Assembly (NCBI RefSeq): GCF_002027545.1
Contig: NZ_MXAN01000078.1
Location: forward strand, 1-44,969
DNA length: 44,969 bases
Origin: Moraxella lacunata
GTDB taxonomy: Bacteria; Pseudomonadota; Gammaproteobacteria; Pseudomonadales; Moraxellaceae
Direction of reading: 5' to 3'
Under the pieces are notes generated by a model that searched no databases, was not told the DNA's origin, and saw only the letters and a program-made list of their open reading frames with translations. The position numbers and the translations under genes were made by a program. This document shows positions 35,621 to 44,969 of this stretch, piece after piece (positions within the stretch are counted from its first letter, which is position 1; each line of letters starts with the position of its first letter).

Positions 35621-35803
35621 CAAATCAAGAAATCATGCTGATAAGTAATGATAAAAGTTTGGCATTTGTTGTATTTTATCAATATTAGATGATGATTTTT
35701 TTATTTCATTTTAAATCCTTAAAATTTATAAGGATATTTTACCCGATAGGGAAATTGGCAAGGTTTTATTTTTAACATCTTATGATAATAAAAAGGTGAA
35801 CGT

Positions 35804-37261
35804 ATGCCATTTAAGCCCATTCCTGCGGTCATTGCCGTGCTTGTTACTCTCATCATTTGGTTTGGTATTCCTGTGCCACAAGGCGTTGAGCCGAACGCAT
35901 GGCATCTGCTTGCGTTGTTTGTCGGGACGATTGTTGCCATCATTGGCAAAGTGTTACCGATTGGGGCGATTTCCATCATCGCCATTACCCTTGTCGCCCT
36001 GACAGGCGTAACCGCCGACACGCCCAAAGATGCGATGAAAGATGCGTTATCCAGCTTTTCAAGTCCGCTTATTTGGCTTATCGCTGTGGCGGTCATCATC
36101 TCACGGGGGCTTGTCAAGACAGGGCTTGGGGCTAGGATTGCGTATAATGTCATCGGCTTTTTTGGCAAAAAGACGCTCGGTATTGGCTACTCATTGGCAA
36201 TCGCTGAGACCTTACTTGCCCCCATTACCCCGTCCAACACCGCTCGGGGCGGAGCGATTATCTACCCCATTACCCGCTCTATTGCCGAAAGTTTTGGCTC
36301 AAAACCTGATGACGGTACGACCAAAAAAATGGGCGAATATTTATCACTGGTAAACTACCAATCCAACCCAATCACGTCCGCCATGTTCATCACCGCCACC
36401 GCCCCAAACCCTTTGGTGGTGGAGCTGGTCGGCAACGCCACAGGCAACGAGATTCATCTGTCGTGGACAACGTGGGCACTCGCCATGCTCCTACCGGGGC
36501 TTGCGTGTATCCTGCTTATGCCCCTTGTCATCTATATCATTGCCAAACCTGAGATTACCAAAACGCCTGACGTCAAAGACTTTACCAGCCAAAAACTTGC
36601 CGAGCTTGGCAAACTAAGCCGTGATGAGAAAATCATGCTTGGTGTATTTGGTGGCATGCTCCTACTGTGGGCGAACATGCCTGCCATGCTGTTTGGCGAT
36701 GTGTGGGCGGTGGATGCGACAGCGGTGGCATTTTTGGGCTTGTCGGTGGTGATTTTGACAGGCGTGCTGACGTGGGATGACATTCTAAAAGAAAAGTCGG
36801 CTTGGGATACGCTCGTGTGGTTTGGTGTGCTGATTATGATGGCGACCTATCTGAACAAACTTGGGCTCATTGCATGGTTTTCAGGGCAGATTGAGACTGT
36901 CATTGGGGGCATGGGAGTAGGCTGGGTTGGGGCAGTGGTGATTTTAACACTTGTATATCTGTATGCTCATTACTTTTTTGCCAGCACAACCGCTCACATT
37001 ACAGCCATGTTTGGGGCGTTTTATGGTGTTGGACTTGCTCTTGGGGCACCGCCCATGCTCTATGCCTTGATTTTGGCAGCATCTAGCAGTCTGATGATGA
37101 CGCTCACACACTACGCCACAGGCACAGCTCCTGTCATCTTTGGGGCAGGCTATGTCTCGCTTGGACAGTGGTGGAAAGTTGGGGCGGTCATGAGTGTGGT
37201 CAATCTTGTGGTATGGATTGGCATCGGACTGATTTGGTGGAAAGTGCTTGGGTATTATTAA
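35804..37261 (+). CDS. DASS family (SLC13/CitT-like) anion:sodium or dicarboxylate transporter
   Basis: A 485-residue inner-membrane protein with about 12-14 hydrophobic segments. The DASS substrate-loop signatures are visible: ITPSNTARGGAIIYPI in the first half and the equivalent AHYFFASTTAHITAMFGAF in the second, plus LVNYQSNPITSAMFITATAPNP. It resembles CitT/TtdT/YbhI-type carriers of di- or tricarboxylates (succinate, malate, citrate); the exact substrate is not deducible. AGGTG lies 8 bases upstream of the ATG. It is monocistronic, with a strong terminator downstream. Confidence 0.9.
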   Translation: MPFKPIPAVIAVLVTLIIWFGIPVPQGVEPNAWHLLALFVGTIVAIIGKVLPIGAISIIAITLVALTGVTADTPKDAMKDALSSFSSPLIWLIAVAVIISRGLVKTGLGARIAYNVIGFFGKKTLGIGYSLAIAETLLAPITPSNTARGGAIIYPITRSIAESFGSKPDDGTTKKMGEYLSLVNYQSNPITSAMFITATAPNPLVVELVGNATGNEIHLSWTTWALAMLLPGLACILLMPLVIYIIAKPEITKTPDVKDFTSQKLAELGKLSRDEKIMLGVFGGMLLLWANMPAMLFGDVWAVDATAVAFLGLSVVILTGVLTWDDILKEKSAWDTLVWFGVLIMMATYLNKLGLIAWFSGQIETVIGGMGVGWVGAVVILTLVYLYAHYFFASTTAHITAMFGAFYGVGLALGAPPMLYALILAASSSLMMTLTHYATGTAPVIFGAGYVSLGQWWKVGAVMSVVNLVVWIGIGLIWWKVLGYY

Positions 37262-37293
37262 TTATTATTGATAAAATTATGTCCAAATAAACA

Positions 37294-37326
37294 AAAATAA
37301 GGGTAAATTGAATTTACCCTTATTTT
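37294..37326. terminator. Bidirectional terminator between the DASS gene and uvrC
   Basis: AAAATAAGGGTAAATT (37294-37309) and AATTTACCCTTATTTT (37311-37326) are perfectly complementary around one base, between convergent genes. Confidence 0.8.
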
Positions 37327-37346
37327 ATTATTCAAAAGACCCTCTC

Positions 37347-39173
37347 TTAGCCATGTAGTGATTTATAAATCGTCCCTGCCAGCACCTTACCAATGCCTTT
37401 CACGCTAGCAATCTCGCTTTCGGACGCACCAAGTAATTGCTGAATACCGCCAAAATGAGCCAACAGGTCTCGCCTGCGTTTTGCCCCCAGGTTGGGGATG
37501 ACTTCCAGCACGCTTGCCCCACGAGCCTTGTCTCGTTTTTTGCGGTGAGCGGTAATGGCAAAGCGGTGAGCTTCGTCTCGTATGTGCATGATAAGGTGCA
37601 GCGCCTTAGAATTCATTGGTAAATCTATCGGCTCATGCTCCAAAAAGTGTAGCACTTCAAGCCCTGCCTTTCGCCCCTCGCCCTTTGCCACGCTGACGAG
37701 CAATGTCTCGTCCAATTTACCAAGCTCGGTTAAGACGTCTTTGGCAATGTTTAACTGCCCCTTACCGCCGTCTATCAATAGCAAATCAGGCAAGGGGTGT
37801 TTGGCATACCGCCTTGTCAGCACCTGTCTCATCGCCCCATAGTCATCGCCCCCGACCACGTCATGAATGGCGTACTGGCGATAATCCCGCTTTCTTGCCC
37901 CACGACTGTCAAACACCACGCACGACCCCACCGCCAGCTCGCCCATGGTATGACTGATGTCAAAGCACTCAATGCGGTTAATCGCCCTATCCGACACCGC
38001 TCCTAGCACCTGTTGCATGGCGACAAACCGCTCATTTAATTCATTAAAATCCGACAACTTGGCGGTCAAGGCATTATGAGCATTCAAAATCGCCAGCTCC
38101 TGCCACTCTCGGCGGTGCTTTTGTACCTTGTCTTTTATCAGGCATTTTTTGCCAAATTCAGCATTTAACAGCTTGGCGACCGTGTCTTTGTCATCTATCA
38201 TCTCATTGATGATAATCTCTTTGGGCAAATCATCGCTCACGTCCAAATAAAACGACAACAAAAACCGCTCCAATCGCTCAGCAGGCGTATCAAACACCCC
38301 CACATCATCAGGAAAATAATTCTTACCGCCCAGCACCTTACCACCACGCACGGTCAGCACATGGACGACCGTCAGCCCGTTTTTGTCGGCAATGGCAAAC
38401 ACATCGGCACTGCTGTCATCACCCACCCGATACACCGCTTGACGGGCGGTAATGTCAGAGAGCATGGCAAGGCGGTCTCGGTAAAATACGGCTTGCTCAA
38501 AGTACATATTCTCGGCAGATTCGTGCATTTTTTGGGCGAGCATGGCTTGCAGTTCGCCTGTTTTACCATTCAAAAAATCTAACGCTTGCCCCACATTATC
38601 ATCATAATCAGTCTGGCTAATCAGCCCCACGCACGGGGCGGTACAGCGTTTGATTTGGTGTTCTAGGCAGGGGCGTTTGGCGGTGGCAAATACCGTATTG
38701 GTACAGTTTCTTAGCATAAAGAGCTTTTGCAAAAGTAGCACCGCTTCTTTGGCACTCGTGGCGGACGGATAAGGCCCAAAATAGCGACCCTCGGCATGAT
38801 TGCCCTTGCCCCGCCCCACCGCAAGGCGTGGGAATTTATCCTTTGAGATGAACAGATACAGATAGGATTTATCATCCCTTAGAATGATATTATAAGGCGG
38901 ACGGTGCTGTTTGATGAGATTTTGTTCAAGGAGTAGAGCCTCAGATTCACCTCGTGTGATGATGATTTCAATATCACAAATACGAGCAACCAAAGCCACT
39001 GTTTTTGGATGTTCAACAGTCTTGGCAAAATAGCTATTAACCCTATTTTTTAGAGATTTGGCTTTACCAATGTACAAAATTTCACCCGACTTGCCAAGCA
39101 TTTTATAAACCCCTGGCAGGTTGGGAATATTTTTTAATAATTGTATAAGACGGTCAGCATGAGCATGATTCAT
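37347..39173 (-). CDS. uvrC: Excinuclease ABC subunit C
   Basis: A 608-residue nucleotide-excision-repair endonuclease making both incisions around lesions held by UvrB. The N-terminal GIY-YIG nuclease ([20 protein letters not shown], ~residues 18-40, with the Glu in [12 protein letters not shown]) is followed by a Cys-containing region (~150-180), a UVR motif (~205-240), the RNase H-like second nuclease ([33 protein letters not shown]) and C-terminal helix-hairpin-helix repeats ([24 protein letters not shown]). Complete in length. It probably has its own promoter. The 170 bases upstream hold the lipoprotein terminator and a 15-bp direct repeat (CAAGTCATACCAAAT, twice near 39237-39266). Confidence 0.97.
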   Translation of the reverse strand: MNHAHADRLIQLLKNIPNLPGVYKMLGKSGEILYIGKAKSLKNRVNSYFAKTVEHPKTVALVARICDIEIIITRGESEALLLEQNLIKQHRPPYNIILRDDKSYLYLFISKDKFPRLAVGRGKGNHAEGRYFGPYPSATSAKEAVLLLQKLFMLRNCTNTVFATAKRPCLEHQIKRCTAPCVGLISQTDYDDNVGQALDFLNGKTGELQAMLAQKMHESAENMYFEQAVFYRDRLAMLSDITARQAVYRVGDDSSADVFAIADKNGLTVVHVLTVRGGKVLGGKNYFPDDVGVFDTPAERLERFLLSFYLDVSDDLPKEIIINEMIDDKDTVAKLLNAEFGKKCLIKDKVQKHRREWQELAILNAHNALTAKLSDFNELNERFVAMQQVLGAVSDRAINRIECFDISHTMGELAVGSCVVFDSRGARKRDYRQYAIHDVVGGDDYGAMRQVLTRRYAKHPLPDLLLIDGGKGQLNIAKDVLTELGKLDETLLVSVAKGEGRKAGLEVLHFLEHEPIDLPMNSKALHLIMHIRDEAHRFAITAHRKKRDKARGASVLEVIPNLGAKRRRDLLAHFGGIQQLLGASESEIASVKGIGKVLAGTIYKSLHG

Positions 39174-39274
39174 AAAAAACTTAGGTACTTAACTGATGGT
39201 TTTATAAGGTAAATATAAGGTAAATTTTAGGTTTTACAAGTCATACCAAATCAAGTCATACCAAATGATGAATA

Positions 39275-39300
39275 AAAAAGAGCCAAAACTGGCTCTTTTT
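39275..39300 (-). terminator. Terminator of the Ala-rich lipoprotein gene
   Basis: AAAAAGAGCCA (39275-39285) and TGGCTCTTTTT (39290-39300) form a perfect 11-bp stem with a 4-base loop, 47 bases past the lipoprotein stop. Confidence 0.85.
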
Positions 39301-39346
39301 GACAAATAAACAAGGTTGCACAATAATATTGTGCAATACATCTTGA

Positions 39347-39718
39347 TTAGTTATTAGTGGTTGTTTGCACAGGAACAGTTGTAACAACAGTGCCATCAGC
39401 GGCAGCATTGGCAGCATCAGCAGCAGCTTCGGCGGCATCTTGGGCATTTTCAGCAGTAGCCTCAGCTTGTTTTGCAACAGTGCCATCACCTGCAATTTGT
39501 GCCTCAGCAGCAGCATTAGAAGCCGTATCAGCAGCGGCTTGTGCAACATCAGCGGCCTGTTGTGCGGTAGCATCAGCAGGAGCAGCAGCGGCAGCAACTT
39601 GTGCCTCATTTGCAGCTTCTTGGGCAGCAACAGCAGCATCGGTTGCTTCTTCCGCTGGTTTTGAACAGGCAGTTAGTGCCAATGAACCAACTAGGGTAGC
39701 TAGGATTAACTTTCTCAT
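39347..39718 (-). CDS. Alanine-rich outer-membrane lipoprotein
   Basis: A 123-residue protein beginning MRKLILATLVGSLALTACSK: a lipoprotein signal with lipobox LTAC, so the mature protein starts at Cys-18. The rest is nearly all Ala/Glu/Asp/Gln with regular AAxxAA spacing, suggesting a continuous helix or alanine coiled coil like Lpp-type murein lipoproteins, although there is no C-terminal Lys for peptidoglycan linkage. The tail VTTVPVQTTTNN is Thr-rich. GGAG precedes the ATG at 39718, and the frame upstream of it is leader. A strong promoter and a strong terminator suggest an abundant single-gene product. Function is not recognised beyond envelope structure. Confidence 0.8.
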   Translation of the reverse strand: MRKLILATLVGSLALTACSKPAEEATDAAVAAQEAANEAQVAAAAAPADATAQQAADVAQAAADTASNAAAEAQIAGDGTVAKQAEATAENAQDAAEAAADAANAAADGTVVTTVPVQTTTNN

Positions 39719-39885
39719 ACTATTTTCTCCAAAAAGTGGAAGTTTTAGATTACCTAAATATAGGTCGTCTAAATTATAGGTATTCCAAATAGGTTTTAGG
39801 TAACATTCATCCATCATCCAAACATCATCATAAATACAAATGATGCAAAAAAACAATAAAGTATTACCCCTATATTGCTCGTGCT

Positions 39886-39914
39886 ATTATATAAACATCA
39901 TTCGGCAATAACAA
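39886..39914 (-). promoter_or_regulatory. Strong sigma-70 promoter of the lipoprotein gene
   Basis: On the minus strand TTGTTA (39914-39909), 17 bases, TATAAT (39891-39886). The transcript would have a ~160-base leader before the ATG at 39718. The sequence between this promoter and the rho stop (39915-40171) is AT-rich and holds no feature I can identify. Confidence 0.65.
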
Positions 39915-40171
39915 ATGATTTTTAGTAATAAATAGGGTCAATCTGTAACAAAACGTTTCTTTTGACCGCCATTTTTGATTTTTGTCATAAAAATGACTTC
40001 AAATTTTTTTAAAATGATTATTTTTCAATGGATTTTGGTAACCGCTGTTTTTAAAAACGACAACTCAAATCATTGACAAGCAGACCAAAATGATAACATT
40101 TTAACCACTTTTTTATAATGACAGCTTGCCAATATCATCTCATTTATCAACATTTACAATAAATAAAGACC

Positions 40172-41428
40172 TTATTTAGTCATGTTATTAAAAAACTCAT
40201 CATTGGTTTTGGCATCTTTTAGACGGTCAAGCAAAAACTCGGTCGCCTGATAGTCATCCATGGGCTGCAAAAGTTTACGCAAAACCCACAATTTTCTTAG
40301 CATTTCATCATCAATCAGACGTTCTTCACGACGAGTGGATGATTTTTTGATGTTAATGGCAGGGAAGATACGGCGTTCAGCAAGTTCTCGCTCTAAGGTA
40401 ATCTCTTGGTTACCCGTGCCTTTAAATTCTTCAAAAATCACGCTATCCATCTTCGAGCCTGTGTCAGTCAGGGCGGTAGAGATAATGGTCAAACTGCCAC
40501 CTTCTTCAACATTACGAGCCGCCCCAAAAAAGCGTTTTGGACGCTCCAACGCATTGGCATCCACCCCCCCTGTCAGCACCTTACCGCTTGACGGAATGAC
40601 TGTGTTGTAGGCACGGGCAAGACGTGTGATGGAGTCTAACAGGATAACCACATCTTGTTTGTGTTCAACAAGGCGTTTGGCTTTTTCGATGACCATCTCC
40701 GCCACTTGGATGTGGCGAGCAGGTGGTTCATCAAAGGTCGATGCCACTACTTCGCCACGCACCGTGCGTTGCATTTCAGTCACTTCTTCGGGACGTTCAT
40801 CAATGAGTAGAACGATGAGATAGCATTCGGGATGGTTTTTTGAGATGGCTTGGGCGATGTTTTGTAGTAGCACCGTCTTACCTGCCTTGGGCGGGGCGAC
40901 GATGATAGAACGCTGACCCTTACCAATGGGAGCAATGAGGTCAATCACACGCCCTGTCAAGTCTTCGGTCGTGCCGTTGCCCACTTCTAGGCGCAACTGC
41001 TGGGTCGGGAAAAGTGGTGTTAAGTTCTCAAAGATGAGTTTGTGGCGTGAGCGGTCGGGTGTGTCAAAGTTAATCTCACTGACCTTTAATAGAGCAAAAT
41101 ACCGCTCGCCATCTTTGGGCGGTCTGATTTGCCCTGCGATGGAGTCGCCTGTTTGTAGATTGAAACGGCGGATTTGGCTTGGGCTGACATAAATGTCATC
41201 AGGCCCTGCCAAATATGACCCTTCCGATGACCGTAAAAAGCCAAAACCATCTGGCAAAATCTCTAAAACGCCATCACCATAAATCGGCTCGCCGTTTTTG
41301 GCGTGGGTTTTTAGGACGGCAAAAATGATGTCTTGTTTACGGCTACGAGCCATGTTTTCAAGCCCCATTTGCTCAGCAATGTATAGCAACTCGCTGACAG
41401 GCTTGCGTTTTAGTTCGGTCAAATTCAT
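40172..41428 (-). CDS. rho: Transcription termination factor Rho
   Basis: A 418-residue hexameric RNA-dependent ATPase. It has an N-terminal Rho-N helical domain ([20 protein letters not shown]), the RNA-binding cold-shock-like domain ([24 protein letters not shown]), Walker A in [17 protein letters not shown], Walker [14 protein letters not shown] and [15 protein letters not shown], and the secondary RNA-site loops. The length matches E. coli Rho. I chose the ATG at 41428; the frame upstream (to 41467) has no family-like residues. No obvious terminator follows its stop codon. Confidence 0.97.
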   Translation of the reverse strand: MNLTELKRKPVSELLYIAEQMGLENMARSRKQDIIFAVLKTHAKNGEPIYGDGVLEILPDGFGFLRSSEGSYLAGPDDIYVSPSQIRRFNLQTGDSIAGQIRPPKDGERYFALLKVSEINFDTPDRSRHKLIFENLTPLFPTQQLRLEVGNGTTEDLTGRVIDLIAPIGKGQRSIIVAPPKAGKTVLLQNIAQAISKNHPECYLIVLLIDERPEEVTEMQRTVRGEVVASTFDEPPARHIQVAEMVIEKAKRLVEHKQDVVILLDSITRLARAYNTVIPSSGKVLTGGVDANALERPKRFFGAARNVEEGGSLTIISTALTDTGSKMDSVIFEEFKGTGNQEITLERELAERRIFPAINIKKSSTRREERLIDDEMLRKLWVLRKLLQPMDDYQATEFLLDRLKDAKTNDEFFNNMTK

Positions 41429-41652
41429 GAGATGATCTAGATAAGATGTGTAGAAGTGAAAATACAATGAACACCGCCAAGAAAAAAGTCAAGGACTGAC
41501 AAGGGCGGTAAAAATATGAAAGGATAAATCAGCCACCCATAATAACCGCTCTTTGCCCGAATGTCAAGGGCTTGGGGATGATTTTTTGATTTGCCAAAGG
41601 CTTATGACTGGCAGATGGTTGGGCAGGCAAGTCAGCAAGCCCCTTGTTAGGT

Positions 41653-43428
41653 TTAGATTTTTGTCACTTGCCATGCTCCATCGCCCATCACTTCTAGTTT
41701 GGTATCGTGGTATTTGAGCAAGGTTGAGCGATGTCCCACACTGATAAGTGTGGTATTTGGCAGGCTCATGAGCAGTCCATACATGGCATTTTCTAACCCT
41801 TCATCCATACTGGCGGTCGCTTCATCCAAAAACACCACGCTAGGGCGATGTAGTAGCACCCGAGCCATGGCAAGGCGTTGCTGTTCGCCAAGCGAGAGTT
41901 TTTGCGTCCAGTTTTCTTCGTGATGCAGTTTATCCACCAAATGCCCAAGTTGCACACGCTCCAACAAAACCGCCATGTCATCATCTGACACATCCTCTGG
42001 CACAACCTTAGGATAATACAAAGTATCAATCAACCGCCCTTGTGGCAAATAAGGCTTTTGTGATAAAAATAGCGTGTGAGCAGGGCAAGCGACCGCCCCG
42101 TCCGCCCACGACCAAATGCCTGCCACTGTCCGTAGCAAAGTCGTCTTACCCAGTCCTGATTTGCCTTGTATCAACAAATGCTCGCCTTGGGTTATGGTTA
42201 AGTTTAGCTTATCAATCAGCACTCTGCCAGCAGGGGTTTTTACGGTCAAATCAGCAAATACCACATCCGACTCATGGGGCGTTATGGCGATGGTTTGTTC
42301 CGTTTGGGCGTGTTGTATGGCATTTTCAAAATCCGTCAAACGGTCAAGCGTGGCTTTATAAACCGCAAAATCATCATAAATATTTCTAAAATAAGACAAG
42401 TTACCATGAAGTCGCCCAAACACTTGCATGGTCTGCATTAAGTCGCCAAGCTTGATGTTGCCTGCAAAATACCGCCCCACTTGGATAAGCAAAGGAAATA
42501 CGCTGGATATTTGCGTTACCACCAAATTAAACCCTGAAAATTTTAACGTGCGATGTACAATGCCCCACATATTGCCCACCACTTTATCAAATTCACGATA
42601 CAGTCTTGCCTTTTCTACTCGCTCGCCTGCATAAAATGCCACGCTCTCGGCATATTCTTTGAGACGAATGAGCGAATAGCGGTAGTTGGCGTTAAATTTT
42701 TCATTATCAAAGCTAAGCTTGATGAGCGGTTTGCCAAGCCATATCGCAATCACGGTTGCGATAAGCACATAGATAAAGACCAAAAACACCATCATCTTGG
42801 GAATCTCAACCCCCATGACCGTCATCGACCCCGCCAGTCCCCAAAGCAGTATGGTAAATGACACAATGGAACTTACGGACGCTATCACGCCTGTGGCAAG
42901 CGTGAGTGAACGTTTGGCATATTCTTGGATGTCCTGCTGTATGCGTTGGTCGGGGTTGTCAAGTTCCATAAAGGCGGTTTTGTAGTAGGCTTGATTGGCA
43001 AGCCATCTATCCACAAAATGACGATTGAGCCACTCTATCCAGTTGATACAAAACCGCTGTTCGGCATAGTACATGAGTAGCACATTTGCCACCGCCGTAC
43101 TGGCGATAAAACAAAACACCACCATCTGCGTCCAAAAGACCTCTTGGTTTAAGTCCTGCAAAGACGAATACATGGTGTTATACCAATTAGAATGAATCAA
43201 ACTAATCCGCACTTCTAATAAGGTCAAAAACACAATAAACGCAAAAAATGTCAATGGCTTAATACTGCGTTTGGGCGACAAATAGCCCTGTGCCATCGCC
43301 CAAAACTGCCCACCCCAAGCGGTAAATCTAACCAAGCCCCACACGAACAACGAAAAACACACGCTCGTGATTGCCATGCTTTTGGCAAGCCAGATGAGCG
43401 AATCGATGATTTCTTTTGACCAATCCAT
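41653..43428 (-). CDS. ABC transporter, fused permease/ATPase of the SbmA/BacA-YddA type
   Basis: A 591-residue half-transporter. The first ~350 residues hold six hydrophobic segments and the ABC_membrane_2 pattern (FIVFLTLLEVRISLIHSNWY, NWIEWLNRHFVDRWLANQAYY, LDNPDQRIQQDI). The ATPase follows, with Walker A IQGKSGLGKTTLLRTVAG, signature LSLGEQQRLAMARVLLHRP, Walker B VVFLDEATASMD and the switch His in ISVGHRST. E. coli YddA and mycobacterial BacA/Rv1819c are relatives; these import peptides, cobalamin or long-chain substrates. The ATG at 43428 follows GGGG. A Fur-like box lies near its promoter, suggesting iron or metal-linked expression. Confidence 0.92.
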   Translation of the reverse strand: MDWSKEIIDSLIWLAKSMAITSVCFSLFVWGLVRFTAWGGQFWAMAQGYLSPKRSIKPLTFFAFIVFLTLLEVRISLIHSNWYNTMYSSLQDLNQEVFWTQMVVFCFIASTAVANVLLMYYAEQRFCINWIEWLNRHFVDRWLANQAYYKTAFMELDNPDQRIQQDIQEYAKRSLTLATGVIASVSSIVSFTILLWGLAGSMTVMGVEIPKMMVFLVFIYVLIATVIAIWLGKPLIKLSFDNEKFNANYRYSLIRLKEYAESVAFYAGERVEKARLYREFDKVVGNMWGIVHRTLKFSGFNLVVTQISSVFPLLIQVGRYFAGNIKLGDLMQTMQVFGRLHGNLSYFRNIYDDFAVYKATLDRLTDFENAIQHAQTEQTIAITPHESDVVFADLTVKTPAGRVLIDKLNLTITQGEHLLIQGKSGLGKTTLLRTVAGIWSWADGAVACPAHTLFLSQKPYLPQGRLIDTLYYPKVVPEDVSDDDMAVLLERVQLGHLVDKLHHEENWTQKLSLGEQQRLAMARVLLHRPSVVFLDEATASMDEGLENAMYGLLMSLPNTTLISVGHRSTLLKYHDTKLEVMGDGAWQVTKI

Positions 43429-43505
43429 AATACCCCAACACACCCCAACGAATAAATCTCAAATACAAAATGGGCGTATTTTAGCATGATTTTGGCGTTT
43501 TTATT

Positions 43506-43524
43506 AATAATGATAATTTATAAC
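43506..43524. promoter_or_regulatory. Candidate Fur box between the ABC transporter and the TonB receptor
   Basis: AATAATGATAATTTATAAC matches the 19-bp Fur consensus at 14 positions. It overlaps the -35 region expected for a TAAAAT -10 at 43483-43478 on the minus strand (ABC gene) and lies ~175 bases upstream of the TonB receptor start. The neighbourhood is very AT-rich, so the match is suggestive only. Confidence 0.4.
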
Positions 43525-43697
43525 AATCAAAAATTTATCTTAAAAGAGGATTTGATTTATTTTTAAATGTAAATAACTATTTAGTGATATTGACTTTTAT
43601 TTGAAAATAAAATATATTAATAAAGTTTATTATTTTGTAACAAATATTGTTGTAAAGTAACTTATTTTTACCGCACCTATTTTTAAAGAATATTTTT

Positions 43698-44954
43698 ATG
43701 AAAAAAACCTTAATCGCCCTTGCGGTCAGTCATGCTTTAGTCAGCCTTGCTCATGCCGATGACAACACTGCCATCTCAACCACTGTTAGCACTGACGAAA
43801 CAGGTGTCTCTACGTTCCAAGCAGTCATGCCCAGTGAGACGATTGTCATCACCCCATTTAGCCAACAAATGGGCACCCAAACCTTAACCGCCAGCCAAAT
43901 CAAAAACCAACCCACAAGCAACGGCAACATCACCGAACTTTTAAAAAACAACCCAAGCGTACAGTTTGACAATCAAGCAAATTCAAGTCTTATGGGTGGA
44001 GAGCTTGAACCTGCCAAAGTGTCGTTTCATGGTGAAAAATTTTATAACAACAACTTCATGATTGATGGGTTGTCTAATAACAACAACATCGACCCCGCCA
44101 GTAACAACGCCATTGCAGGTAGCCTGCCGACAGGTTATAACGCTTGGGATTTACCAGCAGGGGGCGAGCAGTCGCTTTGGATTAATAGCCGTTTGCTTGA
44201 CCATGTTGAAGTCTTTGACAGTAACGTCTCTGCCAAATATGGCGACTTTACAGGCGGTGTGGTGGACGCCAAAATCAAAAATCCCAAGTCCGACCGAGCC
44301 TCGGGCTATGTCTCTTATCGCATGACAGATGACGCTTTGACCAGTTTTCATGTGCATGGCGACATCAAGGACGACTTTGAGTCGGCAAGTCAGCTGTATT
44401 ATCAGCCCCGTTTTACCAAAGAGTTCTACTCTGCCAGTATCAACCAACCTATCAATGATAAGTTTAGCCTACTGTTTTCTTATGACCGCCAAACCTCCAA
44501 AATCCCCTACTACCAAAACATCTTGAACGAATGGCGAGACCAAGAACGTAAAAGCGAAACGTATCTACTAAAAGGGCTTTATAAAGCAGACAATGGCGAT
44601 ACGGTAAGTGCTACTGCCATGTACGCCCCGCATTCATCGCTGTTTTATCGCCGTAACATCAAAGACAGTGGTTTTGAAAACCAAGGCGGTGGTTATCGCT
44701 TTAACATCGACTGGAAACATCTGGCAAATTGGGGGCGTGTCAATAGTGTCATCGGCTATCAGCATGACGAAAACACCGTTACCAACGAATCCGACCACTA
44801 CTATCCGTGGTGGCACAAATACCAAAATAACACCTCCTCCGTCATCAACTGGGCGACAGGCTCACTCACCAAGGCAGGGAGCCAGACTGGTTTGCAAGGG
44901 GGTTATGGCAAATTTGGCACGGACAAAAAGACCTTGACCGCCAAACAAGATTAG
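43698..44954 (+). CDS. TonB-dependent outer-membrane receptor, truncated by an insertion
   Basis: It has a signal peptide (MKKTLIALAVSHALVSLAHA, cleavage before DD), a short TonB-box-like ETIVITPF, and a plug domain (QIKNQPTSNGNITELLKNNP, DNQANSSLMGGELEPAKVSF, FYNNNFMIDGLSNNNN, LDHVEVFDSNVSAKYGDFTG). The start of the beta-barrel ends abruptly at TLTAKQD. Intact receptors of this kind have roughly twice this length or more. The stop codon is the first three bases of an element end, so the reading frame is cut by insertion and the protein is probably non-functional. The ligand is unknown; siderophore or heme is typical. The barrel remainder may lie beyond the element. Confidence 0.85.
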   Translation: MKKTLIALAVSHALVSLAHADDNTAISTTVSTDETGVSTFQAVMPSETIVITPFSQQMGTQTLTASQIKNQPTSNGNITELLKNNPSVQFDNQANSSLMGGELEPAKVSFHGEKFYNNNFMIDGLSNNNNIDPASNNAIAGSLPTGYNAWDLPAGGEQSLWINSRLLDHVEVFDSNVSAKYGDFTGGVVDAKIKNPKSDRASGYVSYRMTDDALTSFHVHGDIKDDFESASQLYYQPRFTKEFYSASINQPINDKFSLLFSYDRQTSKIPYYQNILNEWRDQERKSETYLLKGLYKADNGDTVSATAMYAPHSSLFYRRNIKDSGFENQGGGYRFNIDWKHLANWGRVNSVIGYQHDENTVTNESDHYYPWWHKYQNNTSSVINWATGSLTKAGSQTGLQGGYGKFGTDKKTLTAKQD

Positions 44955-44969
44955 ACCTCTTTCCAAACT
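44952..44969. mobile_element. Terminal inverted repeat of an insertion element (window ends inside)
   Basis: TAGACCTCTTTCCAAACT matches the MITE end TAGACTTCTTTCCAAACC at 16 of 18 positions. It starts exactly where the TonB receptor frame is broken. It is either a third MITE or, more interestingly, the end of the full insertion sequence that mobilises the MITEs. The family cannot be told from 18 bases. Confidence 0.75.

Noticed and set aside
35719..36168. 149-codon minus-strand frame at the start of the DASS transporter
   Set aside because: Antisense to a clear membrane-protein start with its own Shine-Dalgarno; no family resemblance.
39357..39779. Two plus-strand frames of 99-140 codons opposite the lipoprotein gene
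   Set aside because: Low-complexity Ala/Ser shadows of the Ala-rich gene, with no ribosome site.

Overview
The window looks like a chromosomal contig from a Moraxellaceae bacterium, most likely Moraxella. I base this on the overall look of the housekeeping proteins (Mdh, Smc, Rho, UvrC, Slt, CoaX/BirA), the moderate-to-low GC content and the codon use. This is recognition by eye, not a database result. There are no rRNA or tRNA genes and no CRISPR array. The right edge stops inside the terminal repeat of a mobile element, which suggests an assembly break at a repeat.

Region by region. Positions 1-1796 hold the end of an SF1 helicase/nuclease fusion and a convergent Old Yellow Enzyme. Both are associated with Neisseriaceae-type DNA uptake sequences, so they may be imported. 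Positions 2017-8187 encode a complete type I restriction-modification system, hsdM-hsdS-hsdR, of the EcoR124 (type IC) pattern. Its HsdS carries the TAEL spacer repeat that can change target specificity. Positions 8201-14274 hold a LysR regulator, two peptidases (PepD and a Xaa-Pro aminopeptidase) and a SotB-like efflux transporter. Positions 14379-19590 hold mdh, a Sel1 gene remnant, an acetyltransferase, a divergent oxidoreductase/HxlR pair in which both members are frameshifted, and a lytic transglycosylase lipoprotein. smc fills 19939-23700.

The most interesting locus is 23841-26783. A five-gene AT-rich operon begins with a SpoVK/Vps4-like AAA+ ATPase. Its start codon lies upstream of eleven tandem copies of a 7-bp repeat, and in this sequence the ATG is out of frame with the ATPase. 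Losing one repeat or gaining two would restore the fusion, so the gene appears phase variable and currently OFF. Downstream are a small membrane protein, two unrecognised proteins and a DUF805 membrane protein. I do not recognise this set as a described system.

Positions 26928-35210 hold a TauE/SafE permease, birA-coaX, several small oxidoreductases and hydrolases, and an acetoin/diacetyl-reductase-like SDR with a divergent LysR regulator. This stretch is scarred by two repeat families: a ~150-bp GC-palindromic repeat (two full copies and one partial) and a 93-bp MITE (two copies). One MITE copy splits an alpha/beta-hydrolase gene. Positions 35804-43428 hold a DASS transporter, uvrC, an Ala-rich lipoprotein, rho and an SbmA/YddA-type ABC transporter. 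The final gene, a TonB-dependent receptor, is cut off by an element whose end matches the MITE termini.

Recurring themes are genome plasticity (repeat-driven switching in the AAA+ operon and in HsdS), short tandem duplications just upstream of genes, and insertions that rewrite the ends of genes.
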